48,383 bases of DNA from WVXP01 sp964348095. GTDB taxonomy: Bacteria > Desulfobacterota > BSN033 > WVXP01. Where the stretch lies: assembly GCA_964348095.1 (NCBI GenBank), contig CAYGBK010000092.1, forward strand, positions 1 to 48,383. Direction: 5' to 3'. The translations under genes and the position numbers were made by a program. The notes beneath the pieces are model-generated. The model did no database searches. It saw only the letters and a list, made by a program, of their open reading frames with translations, and was not told the DNA's origin. Each line of letters opens with the position of its first letter. The first letter of the stretch is position 1. Shown here in pieces: positions 8,059-17,841 of the stretch.

Positions 8059-8655
8059 TCAAATATCGACACGAAAGGCTCTCAGGCTTCTCCGAAGTTG
8101 ATCGCCGTTCCTGTAGACAATCCCTTGAATTCCCAGTCGACGAGCAGCCATGACATTCTCTTCCATGTCGTCGATATAGACGCAATCTCCGGCAGGACAT
8201 TGTGCCCTCTCAAGGACGGCTTCATAGATCTTGGGATGGGGTTTCCGCTCCCCAACCTTGTAGGACAGCACATAATCGTCAAAGATTCTGAGTATCTCAA
8301 AAACACCCAAAACATAGTCAAAATGCATCTCATTGGTGTTTGAGAGGAGAAGGAGCCTATAGTGTTTGCTCAATGTCCTGACAACTTCGCAGACCTCTTC
8401 ATTTGCCGCGAAGATTTCGGTCCATATCGCCTTGAACGCCTCGAATGGGATATCGATACCCAGCGACCCAGTCACGGCACGGTAAAAATCCCTAGAGCTC
8501 AACTCACCACGATCATACATCTCCTCAAGACCCCCTCTGAAAATGAGATCATCAACCTGGCGTTGGGGAATTCTGGAAATCCGGGCAAGTCGCCCCGTGA
8601 TGGTTCGACGATCAAAGTCCAAAATCACCTTTCCCAAATCGAAAACAGTTACCAT
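8059..8655 (-). CDS. HAD-superfamily hydrolase, YihX-like
   Basis: A 198-residue HAD subfamily IA hydrolase. Motif I is 'FDLGKVI' with nucleophile D6; as in E. coli YihX (alpha-D-glucose-1-phosphate phosphatase), the +2 position is Gly rather than the usual Asp. Motif II is 'LLLSNTNEMH', motif III the Lys in 'VGERKPHPK', and motif IV 'VYIDDMEEN'. The helical cap lies between about residues 15 and 80. It probably dephosphorylates a small sugar phosphate, though the lack of the usual acid/base Asp makes substrate transfer uncertain. It is followed immediately by the DUF493 gene and preceded 64 bases upstream by an HD protein in the same direction. Confidence 0.85.
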   Translation of the reverse strand: MVTVFDLGKVILDFDRRTITGRLARISRIPQRQVDDLIFRGGLEEMYDRGELSSRDFYRAVTGSLGIDIPFEAFKAIWTEIFAANEEVCEVVRTLSKHYRLLLLSNTNEMHFDYVLGVFEILRIFDDYVLSYKVGERKPHPKIYEAVLERAQCPAGDCVYIDDMEENVMAARRLGIQGIVYRNGDQLRRSLRAFRVDI

Positions 8656-8719
8656 CGCAAAGATTTAGACTATCCGACGTGTTGTTCTTTCCTGCCCATT
8701 TCACCTCGACGACCGAGGG

Positions 8720-9331
8720 TCATTGGTCTTCAAAGATCCAATCCTCTGAGAGGGCATTCGTTGGAACGTCACCGACCATGAGTCCAAGGCCGTCCGGGGA
8801 AAGGGCAAGTTGGGAGAATATCCGGTTTTCCAGTTTTTCCATGTTCTTGGCCATTTCTCGAATCCGTGACTTTTTTCGCGGACTTCCACCATAGCGGGCC
8901 TCGAGGTCTTCAAACCTCCTCTGTAACGAGACCACCTTGTCATGTTGCACACGTTTATCGGCATAGTTGACTAGGGTAGCCTCATTTATCAAACTGGCGA
9001 TTTCAGGACCTGAATCAACGTGGCCTCCGACGATCCATGCCACCGCTGGATACCCCAGTTCTGAGACCAATCTTCGGCCCATCTCCACATGGTCGCCTCC
9101 TTCACGGAGTGAGCGAGTCTTTGCGATGTCATGGAGAAGAGCTCCAGCGACGATCAGATGGATATCCAGATTGCTCCCTTTCCTATTCAGGGCTCTCCCT
9201 ACAGCCGCCGCAATTCGAGCGACTATCAGAGAATGGCGTCGAATGTTCGACATCATACCGCAACGGTCCATCACGTGTAGGCATTCCTCTACAGGAGGGA
9301 TACGACTCGTTGACGAGGATCTATAACTCAT
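8720..9331 (-). CDS. HDIG/HD-domain hydrolase
   Basis: A 203-residue protein with an HD domain: H33 in 'NIRRHSLIVARIA', the pair H67-D68 in 'GALLHDIAKT', and the ligand region 'VNYADKRVQHD'. 'HDIAK' followed by 'NYADK' is typical of small HD hydrolases often found beside tRNA-modifying or nucleotide-processing genes. The C-terminal part (about residues 140-203) is helical and charged and lacks a known domain. The start at 9331 has no good Shine-Dalgarno; starts at 'MDRCGMM' (residue 22) are possible. It is the first gene of a likely operon with the HAD and DUF493 genes. Confidence 0.78.
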   Translation of the reverse strand: MSYRSSSTSRIPPVEECLHVMDRCGMMSNIRRHSLIVARIAAAVGRALNRKGSNLDIHLIVAGALLHDIAKTRSLREGGDHVEMGRRLVSELGYPAVAWIVGGHVDSGPEIASLINEATLVNYADKRVQHDKVVSLQRRFEDLEARYGGSPRKKSRIREMAKNMEKLENRIFSQLALSPDGLGLMVGDVPTNALSEDWIFEDQ

Positions 9332-9710
9332 TTTTATCGTTTTCCGCCGTAAGTTGCCTGAGCTTCAGGACACATAGCATTTCTATTCCCCCTGAGAACT
9401 GGATCACCCAAAATGGTTTTGCTTCAGGGATGGGATCTTCACGCCTTACCAGAATTGGTCACCTGCGAACCCATCGACCCTCTTCCCAAGTGCGTGTGAC
9501 CGGTGCTCAATCAAGAAATCTAGTACGGGTCCACCCATCCAATTGAAACAAGGGTGATCTTCGCACCCGAGTGAACAGGCCTTTGTTTTCTCCTACGGAT
9601 CATCCCCTCTTCAATCAACGAATCGCAAACACCGAGGGGGTGAATTGGAACCTATGATTCCATCTCGTCACAACACCCCATGGCCCTCCTCCAGATGTCA
9701 CCCTGACTCG
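9332..9710. other. Intergenic region, 379 bp
   Basis: Upstream of the HD gene and downstream of the zinc-ribbon gene, both on the minus strand. I see no coding sequence or hairpin with a U-tract. It should hold the promoter of the HD-HAD-DUF493 operon, but I cannot point to one. Confidence 0.45.
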
Positions 9711-10007
9711 TCAATGGATCATCGTCCCGTTTTCTCTTGATTCGTTTATTCCGGTTGTCTCACAGACAAACCTGTCCCTGCATTCCTTACAGAAGAGCAA
9801 GCCGATCTCCTGGTAAACATCCCGTTCCAAGTCATCGGGATTTCTCGATTCGATCTCCCGAAGAATCCGATCCAACTCTCCCTCCATGTCTCCTTCGGGA
9901 ATAGACAGGACGCCATCAAAGTCTGCAAAAACCCGAATGTGAACGACATACTTCAGACTCCCAGGTGGCAGGATTCTTCCACACTTAAAGCAGTTTTGAT
10001 CTTCCAT
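9711..10007 (-). CDS. Small zinc-ribbon-like protein
   Basis: A 98-residue acidic protein with two CxxC pairs: CFKC near residues 6-9 (in 'NCFKCGRILPPGSLKYVVHIRV') and CKEC near residue 73 ('LLFCKECRDRFV'). Two knuckles set about 65 residues apart suggest a single zinc-binding fold. The middle is helical and rich in Glu/Asp. I do not know its function. It lies 77 bases downstream of trmFO in the same direction and may be co-transcribed with it. Confidence 0.65.
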   Translation of the reverse strand: MEDQNCFKCGRILPPGSLKYVVHIRVFADFDGVLSIPEGDMEGELDRILREIESRNPDDLERDVYQEIGLLFCKECRDRFVCETTGINESRENGTMIH

Positions 10008-10084
10008 GGACTGTCCTTTTTCTATTGATCAATGAATCCCTGAGAGAATGGAAATAGCCCTCCCGTACCGTTTACGCCGCGGGG

Positions 10085-11422
10085 TCAGGAGGGTCTTTTC
10101 CTGATCATATGCTCCACGGAATCCCTCCACCGGTCGAGATCCTCTAGCCCTCTTTTGGCGAGTATTCTCCGCTTCTGTTTTCCCTTCACATGCTCTTGCA
10201 ACGGAGGTAATAGCCCGAAGTTGGCATTCATGGGTTGGAAACTCATGGGGTTTGCATGGGTGATGTAATGGACGAGAGAGCCGAGAACAGTCGTCGGGGA
10301 TGGCGTGATTATCTTTCTCCCCCTCATCCGCATCAACGCGCTGATCCCAGCCAGAAGTCCCATAGCGGCTGATTCAACGTATCCCTCTACCCCAGTGATT
10401 TGACCGGCCACAAATATGCGGGGATGAGCCTTTAACTGAAGACTCTCCCTGAGGAGGTCTGGGGAATTGATGAAGGTATTTCGGTGGAGACTACCAAGTC
10501 TCACAAATTCAGCCTTTTCGAGTCCTGGAATCGTGCGGAAAACCCTTTCCTGTTCCGTCCATTTTAGCTTCGTCTGAAAACCGACCATGCTGTAGAGGGT
10601 TCCAAGCCGGTTGTCCTGCCTCATTTGAACCACAGCGAAAGGCCTCTCACCAGTTTTTGGATTAACCAGGCCGACTGGCTTTAGGGGTCCAAAGGCGAGG
10701 GTGTCTTTCCCTCGTTGGGCCAGCTCTTCAATTGGCATGCATCCTTCAAAAAAAGCCTCGCTTTCGAACGCCCTCAAAGGAACCTTTTCTGCCCCAATCA
10801 GGGCGTCCACAAAGGCATAGTACTGGTCGGCTGTCAGCGGACAGTTCACATAGTCATCGCCTCCTCGACCGTACCGGGAGGCTTTGAAGGCGATTTGGAA
10901 ATCGATTGACTCCCTCGCCACAATTGGGGAGATCGCATCATAGAAATACAGTGAGGTCCCCCCGGTGAGTTTCATCAGACTATCGGTGAAAGCATCCGAA
11001 GTCAGCGGTCCTGTCGCAATAATGACGGGATCATCTGGGGGAATCCCAGTTATCTCTTCTCGGATGATGTCGAGGTGATCCACCTTCTCAAGCGTTTCTG
11101 TAACGTGTCGAGAAAACTCTTCTCTGTCAACCGCCAGAGATCCGCCCGCGGGAACACGTGTCTCGTCCGCCGCTTCGATGATCAGTGATTCGAGCCTTCT
11201 CATCTCCTCTTTGAGGAGCCCAACCGCGTTGTCGAGGGAGTTCGATTTCAAAGAGTTACTGCACACCAGTTCAGAAAGGAGGGACGATTTGTGAGCTGGC
11301 GAGAATCTCTTGGGTTTCATCTCATACAAGAGCGTCCGAATGCCTCGCCTCGAGGCTTGCCAAGCGGCCTCACATCCGGCGAGGCCGCCTCCAATAATGA
11401 GAAGCTGGCCACGCTGTGCCAA
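10085..11422 (-). CDS. trmFO: TrmFO, folate-dependent tRNA (uracil-5-)-methyltransferase
   Basis: A 445-residue flavoprotein that forms 5-methyluridine at position 54 of tRNA using methylenetetrahydrofolate and FAD/NAD(P)H. The FAD-binding motif 'IIGGGLAGCEAAWQA' is at the N-terminus, and the diagnostic segments 'SNSLKSNSLDNAVGLLKEEMR', 'YVNCPLT', 'FEGCMPIEELA', 'MVGFQTKLKW' and 'NANFGLLPPL' are all present. Length matches the family. It follows topA by 34 bases, in the common dprA-topA-trmFO order of Desulfobacterota and Firmicutes. The use of methylene-THF ties it to the folate one-carbon pool, like the corrinoid system later in the window. Confidence 0.95.
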   Translation of the reverse strand: MAQRGQLLIIGGGLAGCEAAWQASRRGIRTLLYEMKPKRFSPAHKSSLLSELVCSNSLKSNSLDNAVGLLKEEMRRLESLIIEAADETRVPAGGSLAVDREEFSRHVTETLEKVDHLDIIREEITGIPPDDPVIIATGPLTSDAFTDSLMKLTGGTSLYFYDAISPIVARESIDFQIAFKASRYGRGGDDYVNCPLTADQYYAFVDALIGAEKVPLRAFESEAFFEGCMPIEELAQRGKDTLAFGPLKPVGLVNPKTGERPFAVVQMRQDNRLGTLYSMVGFQTKLKWTEQERVFRTIPGLEKAEFVRLGSLHRNTFINSPDLLRESLQLKAHPRIFVAGQITGVEGYVESAAMGLLAGISALMRMRGRKIITPSPTTVLGSLVHYITHANPMSFQPMNANFGLLPPLQEHVKGKQKRRILAKRGLEDLDRWRDSVEHMIRKRPS

Positions 11423-11455
11423 AGAGTCACTCTCCCAAGAAACTCATCAACTCGA

Positions 11456-13693
11456 TTAACCCTTGGCTTTACACGTTCTGCAAACGATAACAGGACCTCT
11501 TCGGGTTGATTTCTCAATCATGAAAGGAGCCCCGCAGTCAGGACACGGACGGTCTACCGGTTTGTTCCATAGGGCATAATCGCACTTAGGATATCCGGTA
11601 CAGCCGAAGAACACCCGCCCCTTCCGGGACCGCCTTTCGGCTATGAAGCCGTCGCAGCCTTCCCGAGGGCAAGGAACATTGAGATGCTTTGTCTTCGTCG
11701 TCTTACACTGTGGATATTGGGAACATGCAAGGAACTCACCAAACCGTCCTCGTCTTACGACCATGGGACTGCCACAGCTTGGGCATGTTTCACCGGTCTC
11801 CTCCTGGGCCTCACGAATAACAACCTCTCCTTGTTCGTTCCGAGCAAAATCCTGAGTGTTCTTGCAATCGGGATAGGATTCGCACGCCAGGAAAAACCCC
11901 TTCCTTCCCCATCTGATGACCATCGAACTTCCACATTGGCCGCAGACGAGTGAGGTGGCCGTCACCTCTCTCTTTAATTCAGGGATCCTTGTCTCAGCTC
12001 TTTCGAGGCTCTTGGTGAACCGTCCATAGAACTCTGCCATGGCTTCTATCCAATCGATTCTCTGATCCTCAATCGCATCGAGAACATCCTCCATCTTCGC
12101 AGTAAATTCTACACTCAGAATGCTGGGAAAACTCCTCACCAAAAGATCATTGACAAGAAAACCCAGTTCTGTTGGATGAAACCTACCCTTACTGAATCGA
12201 ACGTAATCCCTTTCCTGGATGGTAGTTAAGATTGAGGCATAAGTCGACGGTCGGCCGATTCCCTCTTCCTCAAGTTCCTTTACCAGGGTGCTCTCAGAAA
12301 ACCTCGGTGGTGCTTGAGTAAAATGCTGTTCAGGCTCAAGAGGGGGAACTAGATCCAGGACTTCATCCTGGCTCAGGGGCGGTACATACCCTTTTTCTTC
12401 CTCGGCGGTTTCTTCCTGATCCTTTTCAGTCGTGTATACAGCCATGAAACCCGGAAACTTCTGAACCGAGCCTGTTACAGTGAGAAGTGCGTCCCCGGCC
12501 TCAATATCGACTGATTTGCGTACGAAGACGGCACGAATCATTTGGCTTGCCAGAAACCGATCCCATATCAGACGGTAGAGAGCCCGCTGATCATTCGTTA
12601 GATACCGGCTTATCTTTTCCGGCTCGTAGTCCATTGAGGTGGGGCGAATCGCCTCGTGCGCGTCCTGAGCTCCCTTTTTGCTTTTGTAGACGTTGGGTTT
12701 TGCTGGGAGATAAGCTTCGCCATAGCGGTTCTGAACGAATCGGCGCACCGCTTGCACCGCCTCAGTCGATACCCGCGGGGAATCGGTACGCATATAGGTA
12801 ATGAGACCTACGGGACCTTCGTCACCCAGTTCGATCCCCTCATAGAGATCTTGAGCAATCCTCATCGTCTTCTTCGGGGAGAACCGGAGCCTTTGCGATG
12901 CGTCTTGCTGCAACTTACTCGTGATAAACGGAGCCGAGGGATTTCGAAAAACCTCTTTCTCTTCTATTCTCTTAACGACAAACTCGGCCCTCTCCAGATA
13001 CCGAACGATTTCCTCCGCACTTTCCCGGCTGGAAATCTTCGGCTTCTTACCCGTAATTTTTGAGAGCTTGGCTCTGAAAGTCTCTGGATGCTGTCGGCTT
13101 GTTAGAGATGCCGTAATGGTCCAGTACTCCTTGGGTCTGAAGGCCCAGATCGCTCTCTCCCTTTCACATATGAGACGAACGGCCACGGACTGCACCCGGC
13201 CCGCACTCAGTCCTCTCTTGATCTCTCGCCAGAGGAGGGGGCTGATTTTGTATCCCACCAGTCGATCTAGGATCCTCCTAGCCTGTTGAGCCTCATACAA
13301 GCCCTGGCGCAGTGGACCTGCTTTCTCGATCGCAGCCAGAACCCCTCGCTGTGTAAGCTCATTGATAAGGACCCGATAGAACCGATGGTTATTGCCATCC
13401 AGCACCTCCCTTATGTGCCAAGCGATCGCTTCCCCCTCCCGGTCTGGATCAGGGGCGAGATATATCTTCCCCATGTCATGGCTCGCTCTCTTTAGCTCCT
13501 GGATGATTTTCTTCTTTCCAAGAATCACCCCATATTGGGGTTTGAAGCCGTTCTCGATGTCAATCCCCAGATCGTTTTCCGGTAGATCTTTGACGTGACC
13601 GACCGTGGCCTTGACCACGTAATCCGACCCGAGGAACTTACTCAACGTCTTCGCCTTGGTAGGAGACTCAACGACAACAAGAGACTTGGACAT
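11456..13693 (-). CDS. topA: DNA topoisomerase I (type IA)
   Basis: A 745-residue enzyme that relaxes negatively supercoiled DNA. The Toprim domain opens with 'SLVVVESPTKAKTLSKFLG' and includes 'DPDREGEAIAWH'. 'KRGLSAGRVQSVAVRL' follows, and the catalytic tyrosine lies in 'LITYMRTDS' around residue 315. The C-terminal about 170 residues hold four zinc-ribbon modules (CGQC...C..., CPSC...C..., CPREGC...C..., CPDC...C...), of which the last ends the protein. Start ATG 13693 gives the normal N-terminus. It sits between dprA (118 bases upstream) and trmFO. Confidence 0.97.
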   Translation of the reverse strand: MSKSLVVVESPTKAKTLSKFLGSDYVVKATVGHVKDLPENDLGIDIENGFKPQYGVILGKKKIIQELKRASHDMGKIYLAPDPDREGEAIAWHIREVLDGNNHRFYRVLINELTQRGVLAAIEKAGPLRQGLYEAQQARRILDRLVGYKISPLLWREIKRGLSAGRVQSVAVRLICERERAIWAFRPKEYWTITASLTSRQHPETFRAKLSKITGKKPKISSRESAEEIVRYLERAEFVVKRIEEKEVFRNPSAPFITSKLQQDASQRLRFSPKKTMRIAQDLYEGIELGDEGPVGLITYMRTDSPRVSTEAVQAVRRFVQNRYGEAYLPAKPNVYKSKKGAQDAHEAIRPTSMDYEPEKISRYLTNDQRALYRLIWDRFLASQMIRAVFVRKSVDIEAGDALLTVTGSVQKFPGFMAVYTTEKDQEETAEEEKGYVPPLSQDEVLDLVPPLEPEQHFTQAPPRFSESTLVKELEEEGIGRPSTYASILTTIQERDYVRFSKGRFHPTELGFLVNDLLVRSFPSILSVEFTAKMEDVLDAIEDQRIDWIEAMAEFYGRFTKSLERAETRIPELKREVTATSLVCGQCGSSMVIRWGRKGFFLACESYPDCKNTQDFARNEQGEVVIREAQEETGETCPSCGSPMVVRRGRFGEFLACSQYPQCKTTKTKHLNVPCPREGCDGFIAERRSRKGRVFFGCTGYPKCDYALWNKPVDRPCPDCGAPFMIEKSTRRGPVIVCRTCKAKG

Positions 13694-13811
13694 AGAATCT
13701 TCCCCTTGCCTGTAGCGTTACCTTAGCACATTAGAAGATGCATAGGACATTGCCGATTCAGAGAATCCTCTAGAAAGTTCGCCCAGGACGATTGGATACA
13801 TCACTGTCCTG

Positions 13812-14912
13812 TTATACCCGAACAAAATGCTTTCCGGCCAGTTGACTTATGAGACCGGCCAATTCGAGATCTAATAGCACCTGTGAAACACGACCCACAT
13901 CCCACTGCGTCTGGGTAATAAGGTGGTCGATATGAACCGGTTCCTCTCCCAAGAGACTATAAATCAATTGTTCCTCCTCACTCAAGGCTGGAGTCTGTCC
14001 GTCCCCTCTGTCGCGCCCCATCTCGCTTCGCTCCCGACACTCAGGAGCAATCTCTTCGAGAACGTCTTCGACCCGTTCAACCAGCTTCGCTCCGTCCTTG
14101 ATCAACCGATTCGTTCCTTGACTGCTGGGAAATCCAACGTTCCCCGGAACGGCAAAAACCTCTCTTCCCTGGTCTAAAGCATAGTTAGCCGTAATAAGAG
14201 ACCCGCTCTGCCGCGTTGCTTCCACAACGACCACCCCAACAGCAAGGCCACTGATAATCCGGTTGCGACGGGGGAAATTTGAGGAATGGGGTCGCATGCC
14301 CATTGGGAATTCTGAAATCACGGCTCCCTTGCCGATAATCTCCCTCATCAAAGCCCGGCCTTCCGGAGGATATACCACATCCACACCGCATCCAAGAACC
14401 GCTATGGTTCTGCCGCGGCCGAGGAGGGCCCCCCGATGAGCCGCGGAATCGATCCCTCTTGCCATCCCGCTGACCACGGTGACACCTCGAGCAGCGAGGT
14501 CTCGCGCTAACCGCTCTGTCAAAGCTTTGCCGTGTCGAGTGGCCATCCGAGATCCCACAATGGCCACGGCCAAATCATCTTTCGCCTCTAGTCTCCCCCG
14601 AACATAAAGAACCGGGGGAGGATCGTAGATGGCCAGCAGGTTCTTTGGGTACGTCGAATCCCGGTAAGTCAGAACGGAAACCCCAAGGTCTTTGATCCGC
14701 CCGAGTTCGTTCTTTAGCCGACTCTTTAGGGGAAATTCCTTGATGGCCAGAGCGAGCTTTGGTCCTACGCCTTCGATTCCTTCAAGTCCCCTTCTAGGAG
14801 ATTCAAAAACCCGGCTCGGATCTTTGAAGGCATCGATCAGCTTCCGATAGGCAACACTTCCAATGCCGGGGATGAGATTCAGAGCGATCCAATATCTCTT
14901 GTCCTGATTCAC
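13812..14912 (-). CDS. dprA: DNA-processing protein DprA/Smf
   Basis: A 366-residue protein that binds single-stranded DNA and loads RecA during natural transformation in competent bacteria; in others its role is less clear. Residues about 10-70 are a helix-hairpin-helix/SAM-like region ('LIPGIGSVAYRKL', 'IEGVGPKLA'). The Rossmann core follows with 'VAIVGSRMATRHG', 'VVSGMARGIDSAAHRGAL', 'AVLGCGVDVVYPPE', 'FPRRNRIISGLA' and 'SGSLITANYALDQGREVFAVPG'. The last about 60 residues form the DprA winged helix ('PVHIDHLITQTQWDVGRVSQVLLDLELAGLI', quoted in part). It is first in the dprA-topA-trmFO run. Confidence 0.95.
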   Translation of the reverse strand: MNQDKRYWIALNLIPGIGSVAYRKLIDAFKDPSRVFESPRRGLEGIEGVGPKLALAIKEFPLKSRLKNELGRIKDLGVSVLTYRDSTYPKNLLAIYDPPPVLYVRGRLEAKDDLAVAIVGSRMATRHGKALTERLARDLAARGVTVVSGMARGIDSAAHRGALLGRGRTIAVLGCGVDVVYPPEGRALMREIIGKGAVISEFPMGMRPHSSNFPRRNRIISGLAVGVVVVEATRQSGSLITANYALDQGREVFAVPGNVGFPSSQGTNRLIKDGAKLVERVEDVLEEIAPECRERSEMGRDRGDGQTPALSEEEQLIYSLLGEEPVHIDHLITQTQWDVGRVSQVLLDLELAGLISQLAGKHFVRV

Positions 14913-15240
14913 AAAAACCCCCGAGTCACCCGGTCTGTCATAACTCTACACGGTCCGTCATTCCAACCAACAGGAACTTACGACCCACCGATTCTTGAGC
15001 CAAGAGGAATACAGGAGTTGAGATACCACGAGTATTTCTTCGGCACCTATCTCCATCGGATAGGATGCTGAGAGTTTTCCAAAATATCCCAAGTGAACCA
15101 GAAAGACAAGATTATGTCGCCATTCGTGTCAAAATGACGGGTTTTTGTCCATCTCCTGGATGAAATCCGTCCAATAGGTGTGGAAAATAGAAAGGCCTCC
15201 CGGAAACACGGAAGGCCTGTAGATCAAGATTTCGATACCC
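14913..15240. other. Intergenic region, 328 bp
   Basis: This stretch should carry the promoter for dprA-topA-trmFO and holds the terminator of the LysM gene at 15184-15219. I see no gene. Confidence 0.5.
15184..15219 (-). terminator. Terminator of the LysM-domain gene
   Basis: On the minus strand the transcript would form AGGCCTTCC / GGGAGGCCT, a stem of eight or nine pairs with one weak position (arms near 15193-15200 and 15211-15219), followed by a T-rich stretch TTCTATTTT. It begins 21 bases after the LysM stop codon. Confidence 0.75.
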
Positions 15241-16032
15241 CTACTGCAAGGTTCTATATGTCATGATCTCGTCCCCCCGCTTAATGGCATCCATGGAATC
15301 GGTGATCTCCGCCTGGTAAAGCACCCCTTTAACAGCCGTGACCTTAAGGGCGCCCAGGAGATAGACCTTTTTACCCTTTTTTCCGGTGTACGGGTTCTTG
15401 AGTGTCTTCTGAGTCCTGAAAATCAGAAACCTCTCTCCCACTTCCGGGGGGCGTTTCTTCAAGGCTAGATAGACGGTGTCGCCCTGAGCGAGAAGCCTTT
15501 TTCTGTATCGTGCATCGATAATTCTCCCCAGGGAGTCTTCCTCGAGGATCACATACTCGACACCTCCCTTACGAAGGACTTGCACAATGTCTCCTCTCTC
15601 GGCGTCGAGACCCTCTTCGACATCCTGCAGAGCTGCGACCTCTTGCTCCTCACCGACAACACCCGTTTCCTCGATGATTTCTTGAACGGCAGCAGTTTCC
15701 GCTGCCTCTGAAACAGGGGCCACCTCGGCTTCTTCCTCTCCAACCCTTACGGTCTTCTCGGTTGTTTTCGGTGGAGCCGCCATTGGTCTTCCATAGAGAC
15801 GGAGTGAGTTACCTGGATAGATGAGATGGGGATTGGTTATATATTGATTTCGCTGCCACAGTTGAGGCCACTGAAATGGATCGTTCAGATACCTTCCTGA
15901 AAGATCCCAAAGGGTGTCCCCCTTTTTGATGACATAGACCTCTTCTCCCACGTCCTGTCCTGACGTCGGAAGGGCAGTGAGGAAAGAAAACGTCATTACC
16001 AAGACAAAGACGAGAATCCTTTTCTCCTTCAT
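15241..16032 (-). CDS. Exported LysM-domain protein
   Basis: A 263-residue protein starting at ATG 16032 behind AAAAGGAG. Residues 1-25 are a signal peptide (basic start, Val/Leu/Phe core, small residues before 'GQDV'). Residues about 31-80 form one LysM domain ('VYVIKKGDTLWDLSGRYL', then 'NPHLIYPGNSLRLYG'), which binds peptidoglycan N-acetylglucosamine. A linker of about 50 residues is very rich in Glu, Val and Ala, and the C-terminal about 110 residues appear to be beta-rich ('GEEILIFRTQ'-type strands) and may be a second domain. No hydrolase motif is seen. The type is common in Desulfobacterota as a cell-wall-binding protein. It is monocistronic. Confidence 0.82.
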   Translation of the reverse strand: MKEKRILVFVLVMTFSFLTALPTSGQDVGEEVYVIKKGDTLWDLSGRYLNDPFQWPQLWQRNQYITNPHLIYPGNSLRLYGRPMAAPPKTTEKTVRVGEEEAEVAPVSEAAETAAVQEIIEETGVVGEEQEVAALQDVEEGLDAERGDIVQVLRKGGVEYVILEEDSLGRIIDARYRKRLLAQGDTVYLALKKRPPEVGERFLIFRTQKTLKNPYTGKKGKKVYLLGALKVTAVKGVLYQAEITDSMDAIKRGDEIMTYRTLQ

Positions 16033-16342
16033 AACAGTCTCCTTTTAAGACAGCTGATTTCTTTTGTTACGCCTAGATCAAAAATTATGCCAGTTCCACA
16101 AAATGCCAGCATATTCCTGTTCTCGGAGCCTGTCAAGACCTCCTATCCACCGCTCTCTATCCCTTATTTCACAGCCGTTTATCTTTCCGACGAACAAAAG
16201 AACCCGGGGATCCTGAGTAAGCGCAGATCGACAAGTGGAGGTGCGAAAAGCCAAAGATGTAGGATTGCGGTCACCTATTTGACTCCTAAATGTGAGGGTT
16301 GTATATTTGGAATGTAGTAATTGCCTAGTCCAGAGGGTTTGT
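16033..16342. other. Divergent intergenic region, 310 bp
   Basis: Divergent space between the LysM gene and the efflux adaptor, likely holding both promoters. The adaptor frame is open from 16292, but the better start is 16343, with GAGGG at 16333-16337. No gene is visible here. Confidence 0.5.
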
Positions 16343-17632
16343 GTGGAGAGACGAACCTGGATTTCCGGTGCTTTTCTAGCCATCATCTTGATTCTCACGA
16401 CGGCGGCGATACTCTTTCTTGTCAAAACCAATCAAGAGAGCACGGCACGCCTCCAGGAACCAATCCGCCGCGTCGCCGTTGAAGTACACGAGATACTCCC
16501 TCGCGCGTACACGCGATGGGTAGAAACTTACTCGACAGTAACCCCGTTTCGCAAAGGTATGGTGAGTGCCCAAGTCACCGGACAAATCACCAAGCTCCCG
16601 CCAGACATGGAGCCGGGAACAACCGTTCACGAGGACCAGAAACTGGCGAAGATAGACGATACCCGTCACCGACTTAGCCTTCAAAAGGCTGAGGCGGCTC
16701 TCAGGAAACTTGAAGCCCTCCTGGAGATCGAGCGCAATGAGAACGAAAGGCGAGCCACCATCTATCGCATCGCACAACAGAGATTGGCCTTGGCTGAATC
16801 CGATTACACGCGAAATCGCGAACTCTTCGAGAAGGAGCTCATCCCCAAACAGGCACTTGAAAAGGCCGAGAACCAGATGGAACTCCGACGTTCGGAGTTT
16901 GAAAATGCTCGAAGTGAGGTGGAGAGCCGGGAGGCCCGGATTCAAACTATACAGGCGGACCTGGCTGCTGCCAAGGCCGAAATTGAAAGACTCCAAGAGG
17001 ATCTGTCAGACACCGTTATTCGTGCACCGTTCGACGGTGTTATTGGGGACCGCTTCATAGAAATCGGGGATCAGGTCGCCATAGGGCAGAAACTTTTCAC
17101 CGTACTCGAAATCTCTTCAGTCAAAGTTGTCGCCCGGATCCCGTCTGAGTTCATCGGCCGCATCCACGCCGGCATTGATGCGGAGGTAATAACCAGAGCC
17201 TATCCCAGGACCGTTTTCAATGGCACCGTAATCCATATTTACCCTGAAGCGGATCCAAAGAACCGTACATTTGCCGTCGAGATCAAAGTCACGAACCATG
17301 GACGGCCCATGATTCTGCCGGGGATGTTTGCGAGAGTACGCTTGCCGGTTTTAAGCCTGAATCAGGCGCTTTTGGTCCCGCGGGACGCGCTTATGGAGGA
17401 TGAGCAAGGACCCTATCTCTATGTGTTCGACCATTCCACCCAGAGCGCCCGAAGAAGAAATCTCGTCCTGGGTGATGTCGGTCCTGATGAGGCGTTGGTA
17501 ATGGACGGCCTCGGTACAGGTGAGAAAGTGATTGTTCGCGGCCAGGAAAGGCTTAATGACGGAACACCCGTCAAATTAGTCATGTCAGCCACCAGTTCGG
17601 CCAACATTGGCTCTTCACACCTCTCCGAATAA
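16343..17632 (+). CDS. RND efflux periplasmic adaptor (membrane fusion protein)
   Basis: A 429-residue protein from GTG 16343, chosen because GAGGG sits five bases upstream and the N-terminus then begins with a single basic-flanked membrane anchor ('WISGAFLAIILILTTAAILFL'). An earlier GTG at 16292 would add 17 residues. The body has the HlyD/AcrA order: biotinyl-lipoyl half ('VSAQVTGQITKLPPDMEPG'), a long alpha-hairpin coiled coil (about residues 100-205), the second lipoyl half ('VIRAPFDGVIGDRFIEIGDQV'), then a beta-barrel ('VKVVARIPSEFIGRI'). It should link the inner-membrane pump encoded 209 bases downstream to an outer-membrane channel; no TolC-type gene is in the window. Confidence 0.9.
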   Translation: MERRTWISGAFLAIILILTTAAILFLVKTNQESTARLQEPIRRVAVEVHEILPRAYTRWVETYSTVTPFRKGMVSAQVTGQITKLPPDMEPGTTVHEDQKLAKIDDTRHRLSLQKAEAALRKLEALLEIERNENERRATIYRIAQQRLALAESDYTRNRELFEKELIPKQALEKAENQMELRRSEFENARSEVESREARIQTIQADLAAAKAEIERLQEDLSDTVIRAPFDGVIGDRFIEIGDQVAIGQKLFTVLEISSVKVVARIPSEFIGRIHAGIDAEVITRAYPRTVFNGTVIHIYPEADPKNRTFAVEIKVTNHGRPMILPGMFARVRLPVLSLNQALLVPRDALMEDEQGPYLYVFDHSTQSARRRNLVLGDVGPDEALVMDGLGTGEKVIVRGQERLNDGTPVKLVMSATSSANIGSSHLSE

Positions 17633-17841
17633 TCGACGGCAAGAAATGTGTCCCGAAAGTCTTCAACAAGTCCCTCCCACTTTTTGAACGGCAGGAAACA
17701 ATGCAGAGAAGGCCATGAAAAGAGTGGGCCGGTTTAGGCATATGTCACCCTTCAATGTGCTATCGAATTCACTATCGGACCTCTCGATGAGCCCTCCAAC
17801 TGGCCATCGGGTATCACGCTCTCCAAATAGGTAGACCCTCT